Source of the DNA: Pseudomonas sp. WN033
GTDB lineage: Bacteria; Pseudomonadota; Gammaproteobacteria; Pseudomonadales; Pseudomonadaceae
DNA: 64,000 bases
Assembly (NCBI GenBank): GCA_002287035.1
Contig: NSKG01000010.1
Span: 99,964 to 163,963, forward strand
Reading direction: 5' to 3'
Position numbers and translations under genes: made by a program. Below are positions 17,674-27,304 of this stretch, one piece after another. Under the pieces are notes generated by a model, which was given only the letters and a program-made list of their open reading frames with translations, did no database searches and was not told where the DNA came from. How positions within the stretch are numbered: position 1 is the stretch's first letter; every line of letters starts with the position of its first letter.

Positions 17674-18297
17674 TCAGGCCGGCTGCAACGCCTGAATCAG
17701 GCTATCCGAATCACTCAGGGTGCTGTACAGCGGAAGCAGGTTCTTGCAAATGAAGCGGTGAGTCTCCTCCGTTGCACCAGCAATGCAATCTTCCGCCACC
17801 AGCACTTGATAACCGAGATCGGAAGCGCACAGTGCCGTTCCTGAAATGGCAACGTTGGTGGAAACACCCGCCAGGATAACGGTTTGCACGTTCATGTTTC
17901 GCAAGATCGTATCCAGGTCCGTACCGTGAAAGGACACCAGGCTGAAGCTGCGTGAGTGCAGTATGTCGCCGGGAGCGGGGGCAAGCTCCGGAACCGGCTC
18001 AACGTCAGCCGACCCTTGAATCATTCTTCCCGCCTTAGAGGTCTGGGCGACCACTACCGAAGTCAATGGCAAATCCACATAGCCCGGGCGGTGCGCTACA
18101 TGCAGATGAATTACCGGCAGGCCTTGCTCGCGCATGGCGTCGGCAAGCCGCGCAATCCGGGAAATGATGCCTCGTTGCTGAACCTGTTCGGCAATGCCGG
18201 GAAACATCGCCAGTGCCGGATCGATAACAGCGCGCTGGCATTCACTGATCAGCAGCGCGGCGCGTTGGCCGTTTTCCAGGCCGCGGGGTTTTTTCAT
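17674..18297 (-). CDS. Isochorismatase-fold protein with degenerate catalytic triad
   Basis: 207 residues from ATG 18297 (AAGGAAG upstream); an upstream in-frame ATG at 18357 lacks a good site. The overall fold is that of cysteine hydrolases such as nicotinamidase, with LVSFHGTDLD and AGVSTNVAISGTA. The expected Asp is Glu (ISECQ, residue 19), the Lys site reads Ser/Arg (HSRSF), and the nucleophilic Cys in TNVCV is Ala (TNVAI). It is therefore probably not an ordinary amidase; phenazine and enterobactin isochorismatases also lack the Cys. It diverges from the fused ACAD gene across operator C. Confidence 0.8.
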   Translation of the reverse strand: MKKPRGLENGQRAALLISECQRAVIDPALAMFPGIAEQVQQRGIISRIARLADAMREQGLPVIHLHVAHRPGYVDLPLTSVVVAQTSKAGRMIQGSADVEPVPELAPAPGDILHSRSFSLVSFHGTDLDTILRNMNVQTVILAGVSTNVAISGTALCASDLGYQVLVAEDCIAGATEETHRFICKNLLPLYSTLSDSDSLIQALQPA

Positions 18298-18376
18298 TGT
18301 TGCTTCCTTTCTGTTGGCAAATGCAAAGAGTGTGATGGAGCAGTCTTTTCTTGTCATCGGGCTCGTTTTTGAATAA

Positions 18377-18397
18377 TAGCTGATATATAGTTAGTTT
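18377..18397. promoter_or_regulatory. Operator C (TGAC-N5-GTCA family)
   Basis: The core is TGAT-ATATA-GTTA followed by GTTTT. It lies 34 bases ahead of the fused ACAD start and 84 ahead of the isochorismatase-fold gene, so it may control both. Confidence 0.6.
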
Positions 18398-18426
18398 TCC
18401 ATGTATCGAACGACAGGACTTTTGCT

Positions 18427-20760
18427 ATGAGTGCCATGACTGATGACTCTATCGCCATGATGCTGAAAGAGTCGGCGGACAGCTTTCTTTCTGGATTGTC
18501 ACCGGTATCGCGGCTTGCACTGGGTGATGATCCGATACGGCTGGTCGACCGCGCTGTCTGGTCGAGCATGGCGGAACTGGGCTGGACGGCGGTACTGCTG
18601 GATGAAGGGCTGGGCGGTAGCGGTCTCGGGCTGGAAGAGGCTGCGGTGCTGGCAGAGATCATGGGCGAGAAGCTGCTGGGCGAGCCATTTGTGGCCTGTT
18701 GCGTCATGCCCGCGGTCGTGCTGAATGACTGCAGCCGGACTGATACCGCGACGCATATCGCCGGGCAGCTCGCCAGGGGCGAGCGTCTGGTTACGCTGGC
18801 GTGGCAGGAGCAGGAAAATCAGAGCGCTCCCGGCCTGCCGGAGACTGTCTTGAGAGACGGCCGTATCAGCGGCGTCAAACGCTTTGTATCCGGCTGTGAG
18901 GATGACAGTGTTTTACTGGTATTGGTGCAGACAGGGGGTGAGGTTGCCCTGGTCGCGGTCGATGCCGGGAGCGTTGGTGTATGTATCGAGCGCTTTGGTG
19001 CCGGAGTGGGTTCACAGGCCCATGTTCATTTTGACAGCGTTGAACCGGTCGCAGGTACTCCTCTGCTGATTGGCGAGGCGGCTCGGCAAACGCTGGACAA
19101 GGCTCTGCTGGCGGGTCGTATTGTTCTGAGTGCGGAGCTGTGTGGGTACGCCAGCGGCTGCCTGGCCAAGACGCTTGATTTTGTCGGGCAGCGCCATCAG
19201 TTTGGCCGGCCCATCGCTTCATTCCAGAGCATACAGCACCGTTGCGTGGATCTGGACATCGAATGCCGCCTCGGTAGAGCAGCCTGGCAGCATGCCGTTG
19301 CATGTTTCAGCGAGTCCACTACTGACACGCGTACGCTGGCTGCGGCGAGTAGTGCCAAGGCGCGATGTGCTGACGCGGCGGTCAAGGTTGCCTTGCAGTC
19401 TGTTCATATGCACGGCGCGATGGGGTTTTCCGAGGAAACCGGCGTAGGTCTTTATCTGCGCGCGGCTCTTTTTGCCGCGGGGTGGCTGGGCGGAGCCAGA
19501 GAGCATCGGCGGCGTTTCCAGAATGCAAGCGGGGCGGTCGCCGCTGTGGACAAGCGTCCGCTGCTCGCCGGAATTGCCGCTGATACAACGGATCTGGATG
19601 CCCTGTCGGACGACGGCTTCAGGCTGTATCTGCGCCAGTGGATCGCTGACAACTACCCCGCGCACCTGCGTCAGGATGACCAACGGCCCTTCCTGCGCCT
19701 GCGTGGCGATGACATGACCAACTGGCTGAAACTATTGAACGATAACGGCCTGCGTGCGCCGGCCTGGCCGAAAGCATACGGGGGTATGGGGTTGTCTTTC
19801 GCCAGGCAGCTCATCTACCAGCAGGAGATGGAGCGGGCAGGGGTTGGTCGGATCATCGATACCGGTGAAACCCAGCTGGGCCCAACGCTGATGACCTGGG
19901 GCACGGATGAGCAGAAAGCCTACTACATGCCACGGATCCTCGATTGTACCGACGTCTGGAGTCAGGGCTATTCGGAGCCGGGCTCAGGCTCGGATCTGGC
20001 CAGCCTGAAAACCCGCGCCGACCTGCAGGGCGACGAGTTCGTCGTCAATGGCCAGAAGATCTGGACCACCCATGCCACCGATGCGACACATGTCTTCGCC
20101 CTGGTGCGTACTGGCCGCTTCGAGAAGAAACAGCAGGGCATTAGTTTTCTGCTGATTGATCTCAAGTCACCCGGTATCAGCATCCGACCGATTCGCAATA
20201 TCGCCGCCGAAGAAGAGTTCTGTGAGGTGTTCTTCGATGACGTGCGGGTGCCAGTCGGCAACCTGGTGGGCAAGCTGCACGAAGGCTGGTCGGTCGCCAA
20301 GTCCCTTCTTGGCCATGAACGTATCTGGCTGGGCAGTTCAGCGATGGCTTGGAGCGCGCTGGCGCTGGCTGAGCGGCTATTGCAGGCGCTTGGGCTGACG
20401 GATGACCGTGGCGTGATGGATCGTTTTGCGCAGCTGCAGGCGGATCTTCAGGACTACCGGCAGCTGTATGGCCAGATGTGTGACCACATTGCCAGTGGTG
20501 ATGGTGAACCGGGCCCAGAGTCTTCCATTCTTAAGGTTTATATCTCCGAACTGCTGCAGCGCATTACCGAGTTCAATGCGGACATCGCCGGAGAGTATGG
20601 CGGGGTAGTGGGCAGCTTTGATCTTGAAGGGCTGACGGTCGATCTGCACTGGGCGCTGATGATGGCCCGGCCGGTATCGATCTATGCCGGTACCAACGAA
20701 GTCCAGCGCGACATTCTTGCAAAAAACCTGCTGAAAATGCCGGGTGTACCCAAGGCTTGA
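18427..20760 (+). CDS. Fused beta-alpha acyl-CoA dehydrogenase
   Basis: 777 residues holding two whole ACAD domains. The N-terminal one (about 1-370) is beta type: QFGRPIASFQ at 258-267, no catalytic ER Glu. The C-terminal one (about 385-777) is alpha type: SQGYSEPGSGSDLASL, NGQKIWTTHA and Glu631 in GHERIWLGS, with IYAGTNEVQ at the end. The order beta-alpha in a single chain is that of mycobacterial FadE34 (ChsE3), which acts on steroid side chains. It is followed 38 bases later by a thiolase gene. Start ATG 18427 has AGGAC upstream. Confidence 0.9.
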   Translation: MSAMTDDSIAMMLKESADSFLSGLSPVSRLALGDDPIRLVDRAVWSSMAELGWTAVLLDEGLGGSGLGLEEAAVLAEIMGEKLLGEPFVACCVMPAVVLNDCSRTDTATHIAGQLARGERLVTLAWQEQENQSAPGLPETVLRDGRISGVKRFVSGCEDDSVLLVLVQTGGEVALVAVDAGSVGVCIERFGAGVGSQAHVHFDSVEPVAGTPLLIGEAARQTLDKALLAGRIVLSAELCGYASGCLAKTLDFVGQRHQFGRPIASFQSIQHRCVDLDIECRLGRAAWQHAVACFSESTTDTRTLAAASSAKARCADAAVKVALQSVHMHGAMGFSEETGVGLYLRAALFAAGWLGGAREHRRRFQNASGAVAAVDKRPLLAGIAADTTDLDALSDDGFRLYLRQWIADNYPAHLRQDDQRPFLRLRGDDMTNWLKLLNDNGLRAPAWPKAYGGMGLSFARQLIYQQEMERAGVGRIIDTGETQLGPTLMTWGTDEQKAYYMPRILDCTDVWSQGYSEPGSGSDLASLKTRADLQGDEFVVNGQKIWTTHATDATHVFALVRTGRFEKKQQGISFLLIDLKSPGISIRPIRNIAAEEEFCEVFFDDVRVPVGNLVGKLHEGWSVAKSLLGHERIWLGSSAMAWSALALAERLLQALGLTDDRGVMDRFAQLQADLQDYRQLYGQMCDHIASGDGEPGPESSILKVYISELLQRITEFNADIAGEYGGVVGSFDLEGLTVDLHWALMMARPVSIYAGTNEVQRDILAKNLLKMPGVPKA

Positions 20761-20798
20761 ACGGCTGGTGGGCATCTACACAACTGAGGGTATGAGAC

Positions 20799-21986
20799 AT
20801 GAGAGAAGCGGTTATCGTTTCCACGGCGCGAACACCGATCGGCAAGGCCCATCGGGGTGCATTGAATAACATCAAGTCACCCACCATGACCGCTCATGCG
20901 ATCGAGCACGCCGTACAGCGTGCCGGTGTTGAGCCTGGTGAAGTGGAAGATGTGATTATTGGCGCGGCTATGGGCGCCGGCACAGCTGGCCGCAACCTGG
21001 CGCGTGCTGCCGCGTTGCGTGCGGGACTGGCTGACACGGCGGCAGGCTCGACGGTTGACCGGCAGTGTGCGTCAGGCCTGATGGCCATTGCCATAGCGGC
21101 CAAGCAGGTGATTACCGATCACATGGACATTGTCGTCGGCGGCGGCTCGGAAAATGTCAGCGCCCTGACCCCAAGCTATCTGGAATGGGCGGTAAGGGAC
21201 AAGGACGAGTCCCTGGTCGCCGTCTCGCCGAGTGCCTACATGCCGATGATTGATACCGCCGAGTTTGTTGCGCGCAAATACGGTATCACCCGGGAACAGC
21301 AGGACGAGTTTGCCCTGATGGCTCATCTACGGGCATTGAGCGCTCAGCAGAGCGGACGATTCAAGGATGAAATCGCGCCCATTCAAGTAACTCAAAAACA
21401 GGTCAACCGGGATAATGGGGAAGTGACCTACAGGAATTTCCTGTTTGCCGAGGATGAATGTCCTCGTAACGGAACGACAGTGGAAGGACTGGCCTGTCTG
21501 AATGCGGTAGTGGAGGGAGGGACCGTCACCGCCGGTAATGCCAGTCAGTTGTCCGACGGTGCCTCTGCCTGTTTGATAATGGAAAGCAGAACGGCTGAAC
21601 AGCGAGGCCTTCAACCGCTTGGAGCCTACAGAGGCTTCATGGTAACCGGCTGTGCTCCAGAGGAAATGGGCATCGGGCCGGTGACCGCTGTGCCAAAACT
21701 GCTGGCAAAACATGGGCTGAGCATTGCTGATATCGGTTTGTGGGAGTTGAATGAAGCCTTCGCCGTGCAGGCGCTTTACTGCCGGGACAGGCTTGATATC
21801 GATCCTGCCTGCTTCAACGTCAACGGCGGTGGCATATCCCTTGGTCACCCATTCGGTATGACCGGTTCGCGGTTGGTTGGAAGTGCCCTGCTGGAAGGCC
21901 GCCGTCGTGGTGTCCGCTACGTGGTCGTTACCATGTGTGTTGGCGGAGGAATGGGCGCCGCCGGTTTATTCGAGGTGTACCACTAA
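20799..21986 (+). CDS. Thiolase (acetyl-CoA C-acyltransferase)
   Basis: 395 residues with all thiolase landmarks: nucleophile Cys90 in [31 protein letters not shown] with the His, and [11 protein letters not shown] with the second Cys near 380. It should split 3-oxoacyl-CoA to shortened acyl-CoA and acetyl- or propionyl-CoA. It lies behind the fused ACAD in one transcript and ends at a strong terminator (22009). Start ATG 20799 has GAGGG 9 bases ahead. Confidence 0.92.
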   Translation: MREAVIVSTARTPIGKAHRGALNNIKSPTMTAHAIEHAVQRAGVEPGEVEDVIIGAAMGAGTAGRNLARAAALRAGLADTAAGSTVDRQCASGLMAIAIAAKQVITDHMDIVVGGGSENVSALTPSYLEWAVRDKDESLVAVSPSAYMPMIDTAEFVARKYGITREQQDEFALMAHLRALSAQQSGRFKDEIAPIQVTQKQVNRDNGEVTYRNFLFAEDECPRNGTTVEGLACLNAVVEGGTVTAGNASQLSDGASACLIMESRTAEQRGLQPLGAYRGFMVTGCAPEEMGIGPVTAVPKLLAKHGLSIADIGLWELNEAFAVQALYCRDRLDIDPACFNVNGGGISLGHPFGMTGSRLVGSALLEGRRRGVRYVVVTMCVGGGMGAAGLFEVYH

Positions 21987-22008
21987 GCACTATTGTATAG
22001 TCAAAAAC

Positions 22009-22033
22009 AAGCCGGCGATCGCCGGCTTTTTTT
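22009..22033 (+). terminator. Rho-independent terminator of the fused-ACAD/thiolase operon
   Basis: Eight-base stem AAGCCGGC/GCCGGCTT with a GATC loop and seven T. Its last T overlaps operator D. It lies between convergent genes. Confidence 0.9.
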
Positions 22034-22050
22034 GACTATATGTCAGTTAT
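22033..22050. promoter_or_regulatory. Operator-like site D in a convergent spacer
   Basis: A consensus-quality core, TGAC-TATAT-GTCA followed by GTTAT, overlaps the terminator tail and the stop codon of the ACAD gene at 22047. No gene starts here, unlike the other sites. Confidence 0.55.
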
Positions 22051-23213
22051 GCAGATACGGCTTCAAGCATTTTCGCGGATTTGTGCTGTGCCATCGCAGC
22101 CAGCTGTTCGTAGTGAAACATCGAGCTGCCCAGCGCGGTGTTGATCAATGTCATGCGTTTGAAGTAATGACCAATGCTGTATTCCTCTGTCACTCCTATG
22201 CCGCCGTGCAGTTGAATGGCCTGCCCACAGACGAACTGCCCGCTTTTGCCGATATGCGCTTTCATGGCAGACAAGGCCCGGCTACGCTCTGCTGTTGGCA
22301 GGTCAAGGCTGGCGAGCCCCATATGCACCATTCCGCGGGACAGTTCGACTTCGATGAGCATGTCACTCATCCGGTGCTGCAGGCTCTGGAAGTTGCTGAG
22401 CGGCTGGCCAAACTGCTTGCGTATCTTCAGGTAGTCCCGGGTGATCCACATGGCTTGTTCCATGACGCCGACAGCTTCCGCACACAGGGCCACCAGGGCG
22501 TGAGCATGGGCATGCTCAAGAGCCTGGAAGCCCAGGTTGAGCTCACCAACCAGATTCTCTTCCGTGACGCACAGGCCGCTGATGTCGATCTCCGCTGCCC
22601 AGCGGTTGTCCACCAGGCGGTGAGGATCAAGCGTCAGGCCAGGACTGGATGGGTCGACCAGGAACAGGCTTATGCCATGGTTGTCGTCATCGTTGCCGGC
22701 AGTGCGGGCCGAGATAATCAGCTTGTCGGCGATATTGCCGGCGATCACCGCAGTTTTTTTGCCGTTCAGTATCCAGGTTCCTGGGGCGGCGCTTTTCGCC
22801 CGGGTCGAGACATGGCTGAGGCGGCCCCGGGCGCAGAACTCTTCATGTGCCAGCACCGGCTTCAGCTCACCCGCACTCAACCTCTGCAGCAGGCCGAGGT
22901 GGCGCTCGTCCCTGCTTGCCAGCAAGGTTTGTGCGGCAAGCACTGCGATGGGCCAGTAAGGTTCGATGAACAGTACCCTGCCCATTTCCTCCATTACCAG
23001 AGCCGTTTCGATGGTCGAGTAACCGAGGCCATCGCAACTGTCGGGTAGGGCCAGGCCGAGCAGGCCCTGCTCGGCGAACAGTTGCCAATGGGCTGCGTTG
23101 AAGGACCCCGTAGCGATAACCGCCGCGCGAATGTCGAAACTGCAGTTGTCGTCCATCAGCCGGCGGACAGTGTCCTTGAACATGCCCTGTTCTTCATTCA
23201 GTTGAAAGTCCAT
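22047..23213 (-). CDS. Acyl-CoA dehydrogenase, beta-type subunit
   Basis: 388 residues. The FAD-contact motif QFGQPLSNFQSLQHR lies around residue 265 and GGIGVTEEYS near the C terminus. The position of the catalytic Glu is taken by ALEHAHAHALVAL. Start ATG 23213 has GGAG 8 bases ahead; a GTG two codons upstream overlaps the previous stop and is less likely. It directly follows the alpha-type ACAD gene (23216), so the two should form one alpha-beta enzyme. Similar in sequence style to the beta subunit at 3346, suggesting duplication of the pair. Confidence 0.88.
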   Translation of the reverse strand: MDFQLNEEQGMFKDTVRRLMDDNCSFDIRAAVIATGSFNAAHWQLFAEQGLLGLALPDSCDGLGYSTIETALVMEEMGRVLFIEPYWPIAVLAAQTLLASRDERHLGLLQRLSAGELKPVLAHEEFCARGRLSHVSTRAKSAAPGTWILNGKKTAVIAGNIADKLIISARTAGNDDDNHGISLFLVDPSSPGLTLDPHRLVDNRWAAEIDISGLCVTEENLVGELNLGFQALEHAHAHALVALCAEAVGVMEQAMWITRDYLKIRKQFGQPLSNFQSLQHRMSDMLIEVELSRGMVHMGLASLDLPTAERSRALSAMKAHIGKSGQFVCGQAIQLHGGIGVTEEYSIGHYFKRMTLINTALGSSMFHYEQLAAMAQHKSAKMLEAVSA

Positions 23214-23215
23214 GC

Positions 23216-24415
23216 TCACATCTCCAGAAATGAACGCGCGATGATGGTGCGCTGTACCTCGTTGGCGCCGCCATATACGGTGGTGGCGCGACGGTACAGG
23301 TAGTCAGCCATGATGCCGGGCGCATAGTCCGGTCCCGACACCCAGGAGTTCTCTATTTCGGGGCTTCCCTGAGGATCCAGATACACATAGTTGGCGTAGC
23401 TGCCGAGTGCCTCGATCTGCAGGTCACCGATTTTCTGCAACAGTTCGGAACCGCGTATCTTCAACAGGGAGCCGATGGGCAGGTTCGACCGGCCATCGGC
23501 TTTTTCATGCAGGGCGCGTAAGCTCAGCCAGCGCAGGGCCTGGAGGTCGGTTTCAAGAAGGGCAACGCGACTGGCGAAGCCGGGGAGATCGATCAGACGA
23601 CTGCCATCCTGCTGCACGGTGTTGAGAATGTGCTTCAGGCGCGTGAGATTGGCGTTGTTGCGCGGCCACTCGGCGCTGAAGGCGCGCTCGTTTTCCAGCA
23701 GGAACTTGGCATAGGTCCAGCCTTTGCCTTCTTCGCCCACGAGGTTTTCCACGGGTACGCGCACGTTGTCGAAGAACACTTCGTTGAGACTGTGGCTTTC
23801 GCCTATATCATGAATCGGGCGAACGGTCACACCAGGCGTGTCGCGTTCGACCAGAATCATCGAGATCCCGCGCTGACGTGCTTCCGGATCGGTCTTGGCG
23901 AGCAGGAAGATCATCTCGGCGCTTTCCACGAAGGATGTCCAGATCTTCTGGCCATTGATGACATACTCATCGCCATCACGCATCGCTCTGGTGGTCAGGG
24001 AGGCCAGATCAGAGCCGGCGTTGGGCTCGGAAAACCCCTGGCCCCAGAAGATGTCGCCATTGAGGATCAAAGGCCCGTACTTCGCTTTCATGGCGTCGCT
24101 ACCGAAGGTCATGATGACCGGCCCGATCATCTTGAAACCGCCGGTGTCTACTGGCGGCGCACCGGCAAGGAAGCACTCTTCGTCAAATATGAACTGACGC
24201 AGAGGGGACCAGCCTGTGCCGCCCCAACTTGCCGGCCAGTTGGCTCCCGAGTAGCCATGCTGATTGAGGACCTTGGTCCAGCGCCGCATGTCTTCCCGCA
24301 TAAAGTGATAGCCGCGGGAGTTGCGTATGGCCAGTTCCTGCGATAGATGTTTCTGCAGAAAGGCGCGCACTTCCGAGCGAAACAGCTCATCTTCACTGTC
24401 GATTTCAAATTGCAT
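23216..24415 (-). CDS. Acyl-CoA dehydrogenase, alpha-type (catalytic) subunit
   Basis: 399 residues. WGQGFSEPNAGSDLASL at 124-140, NGQKIWTSF at 154-162 and the probable base Glu243 in ENERAFSAE. The C-terminal loop reads YGGANEVQRT without the MCAD-type Glu. Closely resembles the subunit at 4512. It precedes its beta partner with no spacer (the stop overlaps the beta gene's ribosome region). The 77-base gap to the upstream ACAD gene at 24493 suggests one long transcript from 27221. Confidence 0.9.
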   Translation of the reverse strand: MQFEIDSEDELFRSEVRAFLQKHLSQELAIRNSRGYHFMREDMRRWTKVLNQHGYSGANWPASWGGTGWSPLRQFIFDEECFLAGAPPVDTGGFKMIGPVIMTFGSDAMKAKYGPLILNGDIFWGQGFSEPNAGSDLASLTTRAMRDGDEYVINGQKIWTSFVESAEMIFLLAKTDPEARQRGISMILVERDTPGVTVRPIHDIGESHSLNEVFFDNVRVPVENLVGEEGKGWTYAKFLLENERAFSAEWPRNNANLTRLKHILNTVQQDGSRLIDLPGFASRVALLETDLQALRWLSLRALHEKADGRSNLPIGSLLKIRGSELLQKIGDLQIEALGSYANYVYLDPQGSPEIENSWVSGPDYAPGIMADYLYRRATTVYGGANEVQRTIIARSFLEM

Positions 24416-24492
24416 CTGCGTACCCTGTTCTCTGGAAGCGCCTAGGCGCTGGTCGTCATGCTGCTAGTGATTCACTTCTTGTCAGCGGTTAT

Positions 24493-25692
24493 TTACTTGC
24501 TGGCATTGAAGGGTTGTCCCTTGTCAGGCCGATGATCCTGGGGTAGCCCCAAAACCCGCTCGGCCAGCGTATTGAGCAGGAGTTCATCGGTACCACCGGC
24601 AATGCGCAGGGAGGGGTCCAGCCAGGCGCGGGTATAATCATTCACCGGATGCCGATCCGGGAGCAGCCGTACGCCGCTGGCTCCCATCAGGTTCATTGCC
24701 ACCGACCCCAGCGACTGGCGCAGGCGGCCGAGTAGCAGCTTGCGCATGGCTCCCTCGGGTCCTGGCTCATTGCCGTTGGCAAAAGCTTCCAGAGCACGGC
24801 GGTGGATGGCTCGCAGGCCCTGACGCTCGATGAATACATCGACGATCTTGGTTCTTACCTGCGGGTCATCCAGGGCTGGCTGTCCATCCACCGAGCTGTT
24901 GCAAGCCATTTCGATGAAGGTTTCCAACGCAGGGGCATAGCCCGATTCATCGGTTACCGCATAGCGTTCGATCATCAGTGTTTCAACGGCAACCCTGAAC
25001 CCGCCGTTGACTTCACCCAGTCGCTGCTCGTCGGGTATGAATACGTCATCGAAGAACACCTCGTTCAGATCGCACTCATCGCCAAGTCGGCGGATCGGTT
25101 GCACGCTGACTCCTGGCGTCTTCATGTCCAAGAAGAAATAGGTCAGGCCGGCATGTTTGGGCAAAGAGGGGTCGCTACGGGCAATGACCACCCCCCAATC
25201 GGATATCTGCGCCCAACTGGTCCAGACTTTCTGGCCGTTGAGTTTCCAGCCGCCTTCGGTTCGTTCGGCCTTGAGCCGCAGGGACGCGAGGTCGGATCCT
25301 GCGGAGGGTTCGGAAAACAGCTGGCACCAGATCAGATCGCCGCGGACGGTTTGCGGCCCAAGGCGCTTGCGCCACGCTTCCGAGGCATAGCGCAGAAAGA
25401 TGGGCAAAGGATTATTGACACTGATGCTGAAGTAAACGAGTGGCAGGTCGTAACGCATTTCCTCTTCGCAGAATATGACCTTCTGCAATTCGCTGCCGCC
25501 AGCGCCACCGTATTCGCGCGGCAGTGTGATACAGGCGTAACCGTGGTCCGCCTTGAATGCCTGCCAGGCCTTTGCCAGTGCAAGGTCCTGCTCGAAACTC
25601 AGCCCTTTGCGCGCCTCACCCGAATAGGCTGGCGCATGCGTGGCCAACCAGTCGATTGCCCGCAGGCGGTATTGCTCAAGTTCCTGGTTCAT
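24493..25692 (-). CDS. Acyl-CoA dehydrogenase, alpha-type (catalytic) subunit
   Basis: 399 residues. CQLFSEPSAGSDLASL at 123-138, NGQKVWTSW at 152-160 and probable base Glu242 in MIERYAVTD. The C-terminal loop reads AGGTDELLLN. It is more distant from the alpha subunits at 4512 and 23216, suggesting another substrate in the spiral. Its ATG overlaps the stop of the beta gene at 25689 (ATGA), here in beta-then-alpha order, the same as in the fused proteins. Confidence 0.9.
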   Translation of the reverse strand: MNQELEQYRLRAIDWLATHAPAYSGEARKGLSFEQDLALAKAWQAFKADHGYACITLPREYGGAGGSELQKVIFCEEEMRYDLPLVYFSISVNNPLPIFLRYASEAWRKRLGPQTVRGDLIWCQLFSEPSAGSDLASLRLKAERTEGGWKLNGQKVWTSWAQISDWGVVIARSDPSLPKHAGLTYFFLDMKTPGVSVQPIRRLGDECDLNEVFFDDVFIPDEQRLGEVNGGFRVAVETLMIERYAVTDESGYAPALETFIEMACNSSVDGQPALDDPQVRTKIVDVFIERQGLRAIHRRALEAFANGNEPGPEGAMRKLLLGRLRQSLGSVAMNLMGASGVRLLPDRHPVNDYTRAWLDPSLRIAGGTDELLLNTLAERVLGLPQDHRPDKGQPFNASK

Positions 25693-26804
25693 TTTGAATG
25701 CTCCGCATGGGGCTGAGCTGACTGGCCGGCAATGGCGGACAGCAGCCGATTACTCCAGTGGTTGCTGGCACCCAGTTCCAGGGCCAGGCAGCGTGACCGA
25801 CGATAATGGTGATGGGGCATGGCTTCCCAGGTAACGCCCATACCGCCATGCACATGCAGGTTTTCCTGTGCGGCATATTCATAGGCCTTTATGGCGGCCA
25901 GTCGGGCAGCGCATACCTGGGCGTCCTGATCCGCTGCCTGGGACTCGACGGCGGACAGGGCGGAGAATGCGCAGCCACGGGCGATCTCGATCAAGCAATA
26001 GCATTCCGCCAGCTTGTGCTTGATACCCTGGAAATGGCCAATCGGCTGGCCGAAGGCCTTGCGCTCGAGTGCATAAGCGCAGGCCATTTCCAGGCATGCC
26101 TGGGCACCGGCTACCTGCTCGAAGGCATGGTTAAGCGCGGCCAGCCGGGTTATATCGCCGACCAGAGCGGTGCCGCCGAGGGTTACGGCCGTGACCTGGT
26201 TCAGATGCAGTTCGGCTGCGGCCCGGGCATTGTCGATGCTGGCAAAGGTTTCACGGCGAACGCCCGGGTCGCTCAACTCGACCAGATACAGTCTGGCCTC
26301 TGGCCCTGTACCTGCCGGGATCAGCGCAATATCTGCGACCGCGGCGAAGGCGGTCATGGCTTTGTGGCCGGTCAGCCGGACCGGCCCGCCGTCGGCCGGC
26401 ATGGTAATAGTGGTGCTGCCGTCGGCCTGGGCCGCAGGGGCGAGGCAGGCGATCTTCTCCCCGCCAACCAGTTGCTCAACGAGGCTCTGATGGCGGTTGT
26501 CGTCTGTGCTGATCAGCGCCTGTACCGCAAGGGCGTTGGCTATCAGAGGAATGGACGCAGTCAGGCGTCCAATTTCCTCACTCAGGACGCATAGTCCGCG
26601 CCAGCCAAGCCCTAGGCCGCCGGCCTCTTCGGGGGCTGCCAGGGCTGGCCAGCCTAGCTCAGCCGCCTTGCTCCAGAGTGAGTGATCAAAGCTGGCAGGT
26701 TTTTCCAGCAACTGCTTGAGGTGCTCGGGATTGGCGCAATCTTCCAGCACACGTCTGGCCTGTTCCCGTACAGCCGCGAGTTCTTCAATATTTTGCTCAA
26801 GCAT
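25689..26804 (-). CDS. Acyl-CoA dehydrogenase, beta-type subunit
   Basis: 371 residues. FAD-contact motif AFGQPIGHFQGIKHK near residue 250, GGMGVTWEA near the C terminus, and no ER catalytic Glu (AACLNHAFEQVAG-type stretch instead). It overlaps the alpha gene at 24493 by the ATGA junction. It lies 9 bases after the DUF35 gene; DUF35 proteins pair with thiolase-like aldolases or hydratases in sterol side-chain breakdown, so this transcript may encode several interacting subunits. Confidence 0.86.
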   Translation of the reverse strand: MLEQNIEELAAVREQARRVLEDCANPEHLKQLLEKPASFDHSLWSKAAELGWPALAAPEEAGGLGLGWRGLCVLSEEIGRLTASIPLIANALAVQALISTDDNRHQSLVEQLVGGEKIACLAPAAQADGSTTITMPADGGPVRLTGHKAMTAFAAVADIALIPAGTGPEARLYLVELSDPGVRRETFASIDNARAAAELHLNQVTAVTLGGTALVGDITRLAALNHAFEQVAGAQACLEMACAYALERKAFGQPIGHFQGIKHKLAECYCLIEIARGCAFSALSAVESQAADQDAQVCAARLAAIKAYEYAAQENLHVHGGMGVTWEAMPHHHYRRSRCLALELGASNHWSNRLLSAIAGQSAQPHAEHSK

Positions 26805-26813
26805 GGAGATATC

Positions 26814-27221
26814 TCATACCGGTGTAAAAAGGGGCAGGAAAACGTCTTCCTGTTCTTCGAATACCACGCGGACCCGCTGACCGATAAACGCAGCTTCAGG
26901 CTCACAGCCAACGATATTGGTCGTCAGTTGCAGGCCGGGTTGCTCATCGAGGCTGACAATGGCGATCGCATAGGGGACCGGCTGATCTGGGCTCCAGGGC
27001 TGATGATTGACCGTGATGGCCTCTATGCTGCCGAAGCCGGAGACAGGCTCCGCTGACAGGTCTTGGCTCAGGCACTGGGGGCAGATGATCCCTGGAGGAT
27101 GCAGCCAGTGACGGCAGTCTGCGCAGCGCAGGATGCGCAAGGTCTTGTCTGCGCCACTGGTCCAGAAAAACCTGTTCAGGTCGTTCAGTTCGGGTAGCAC
27201 CCGGAATCTTTGATCGGTCAT
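26814..27221 (-). CDS. DUF35 / OB-fold protein with rubredoxin-like zinc ribbon
   Basis: 135 residues. An N-terminal helix is followed by a complete zinc ribbon, CADC...CPQC (about residues 33-36 and 47-50), then an OB-fold with VPYAIAIVSLDE. DUF35 proteins bind acyl-CoA or partner with SCP-x thiolase-like aldolases (Ltp2) and MaoC hydratases (ChsH2) in actinobacterial steroid degradation. It is first in the 27221-22047 transcript, 88 bases from operator E. Contrast with the Cys-less copy at 45995. Confidence 0.88.
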   Translation of the reverse strand: MTDQRFRVLPELNDLNRFFWTSGADKTLRILRCADCRHWLHPPGIICPQCLSQDLSAEPVSGFGSIEAITVNHQPWSPDQPVPYAIAIVSLDEQPGLQLTTNIVGCEPEAAFIGQRVRVVFEEQEDVFLPLFTPV

Positions 27222-27304
27222 TGCTGTTGTTCTCCGCGGGCTCCCCGTTTGATATGGATCCTAGCCTAGCAGGACGCAGCTATCGGGAGCTTTATTTGCC
27301 TAGA

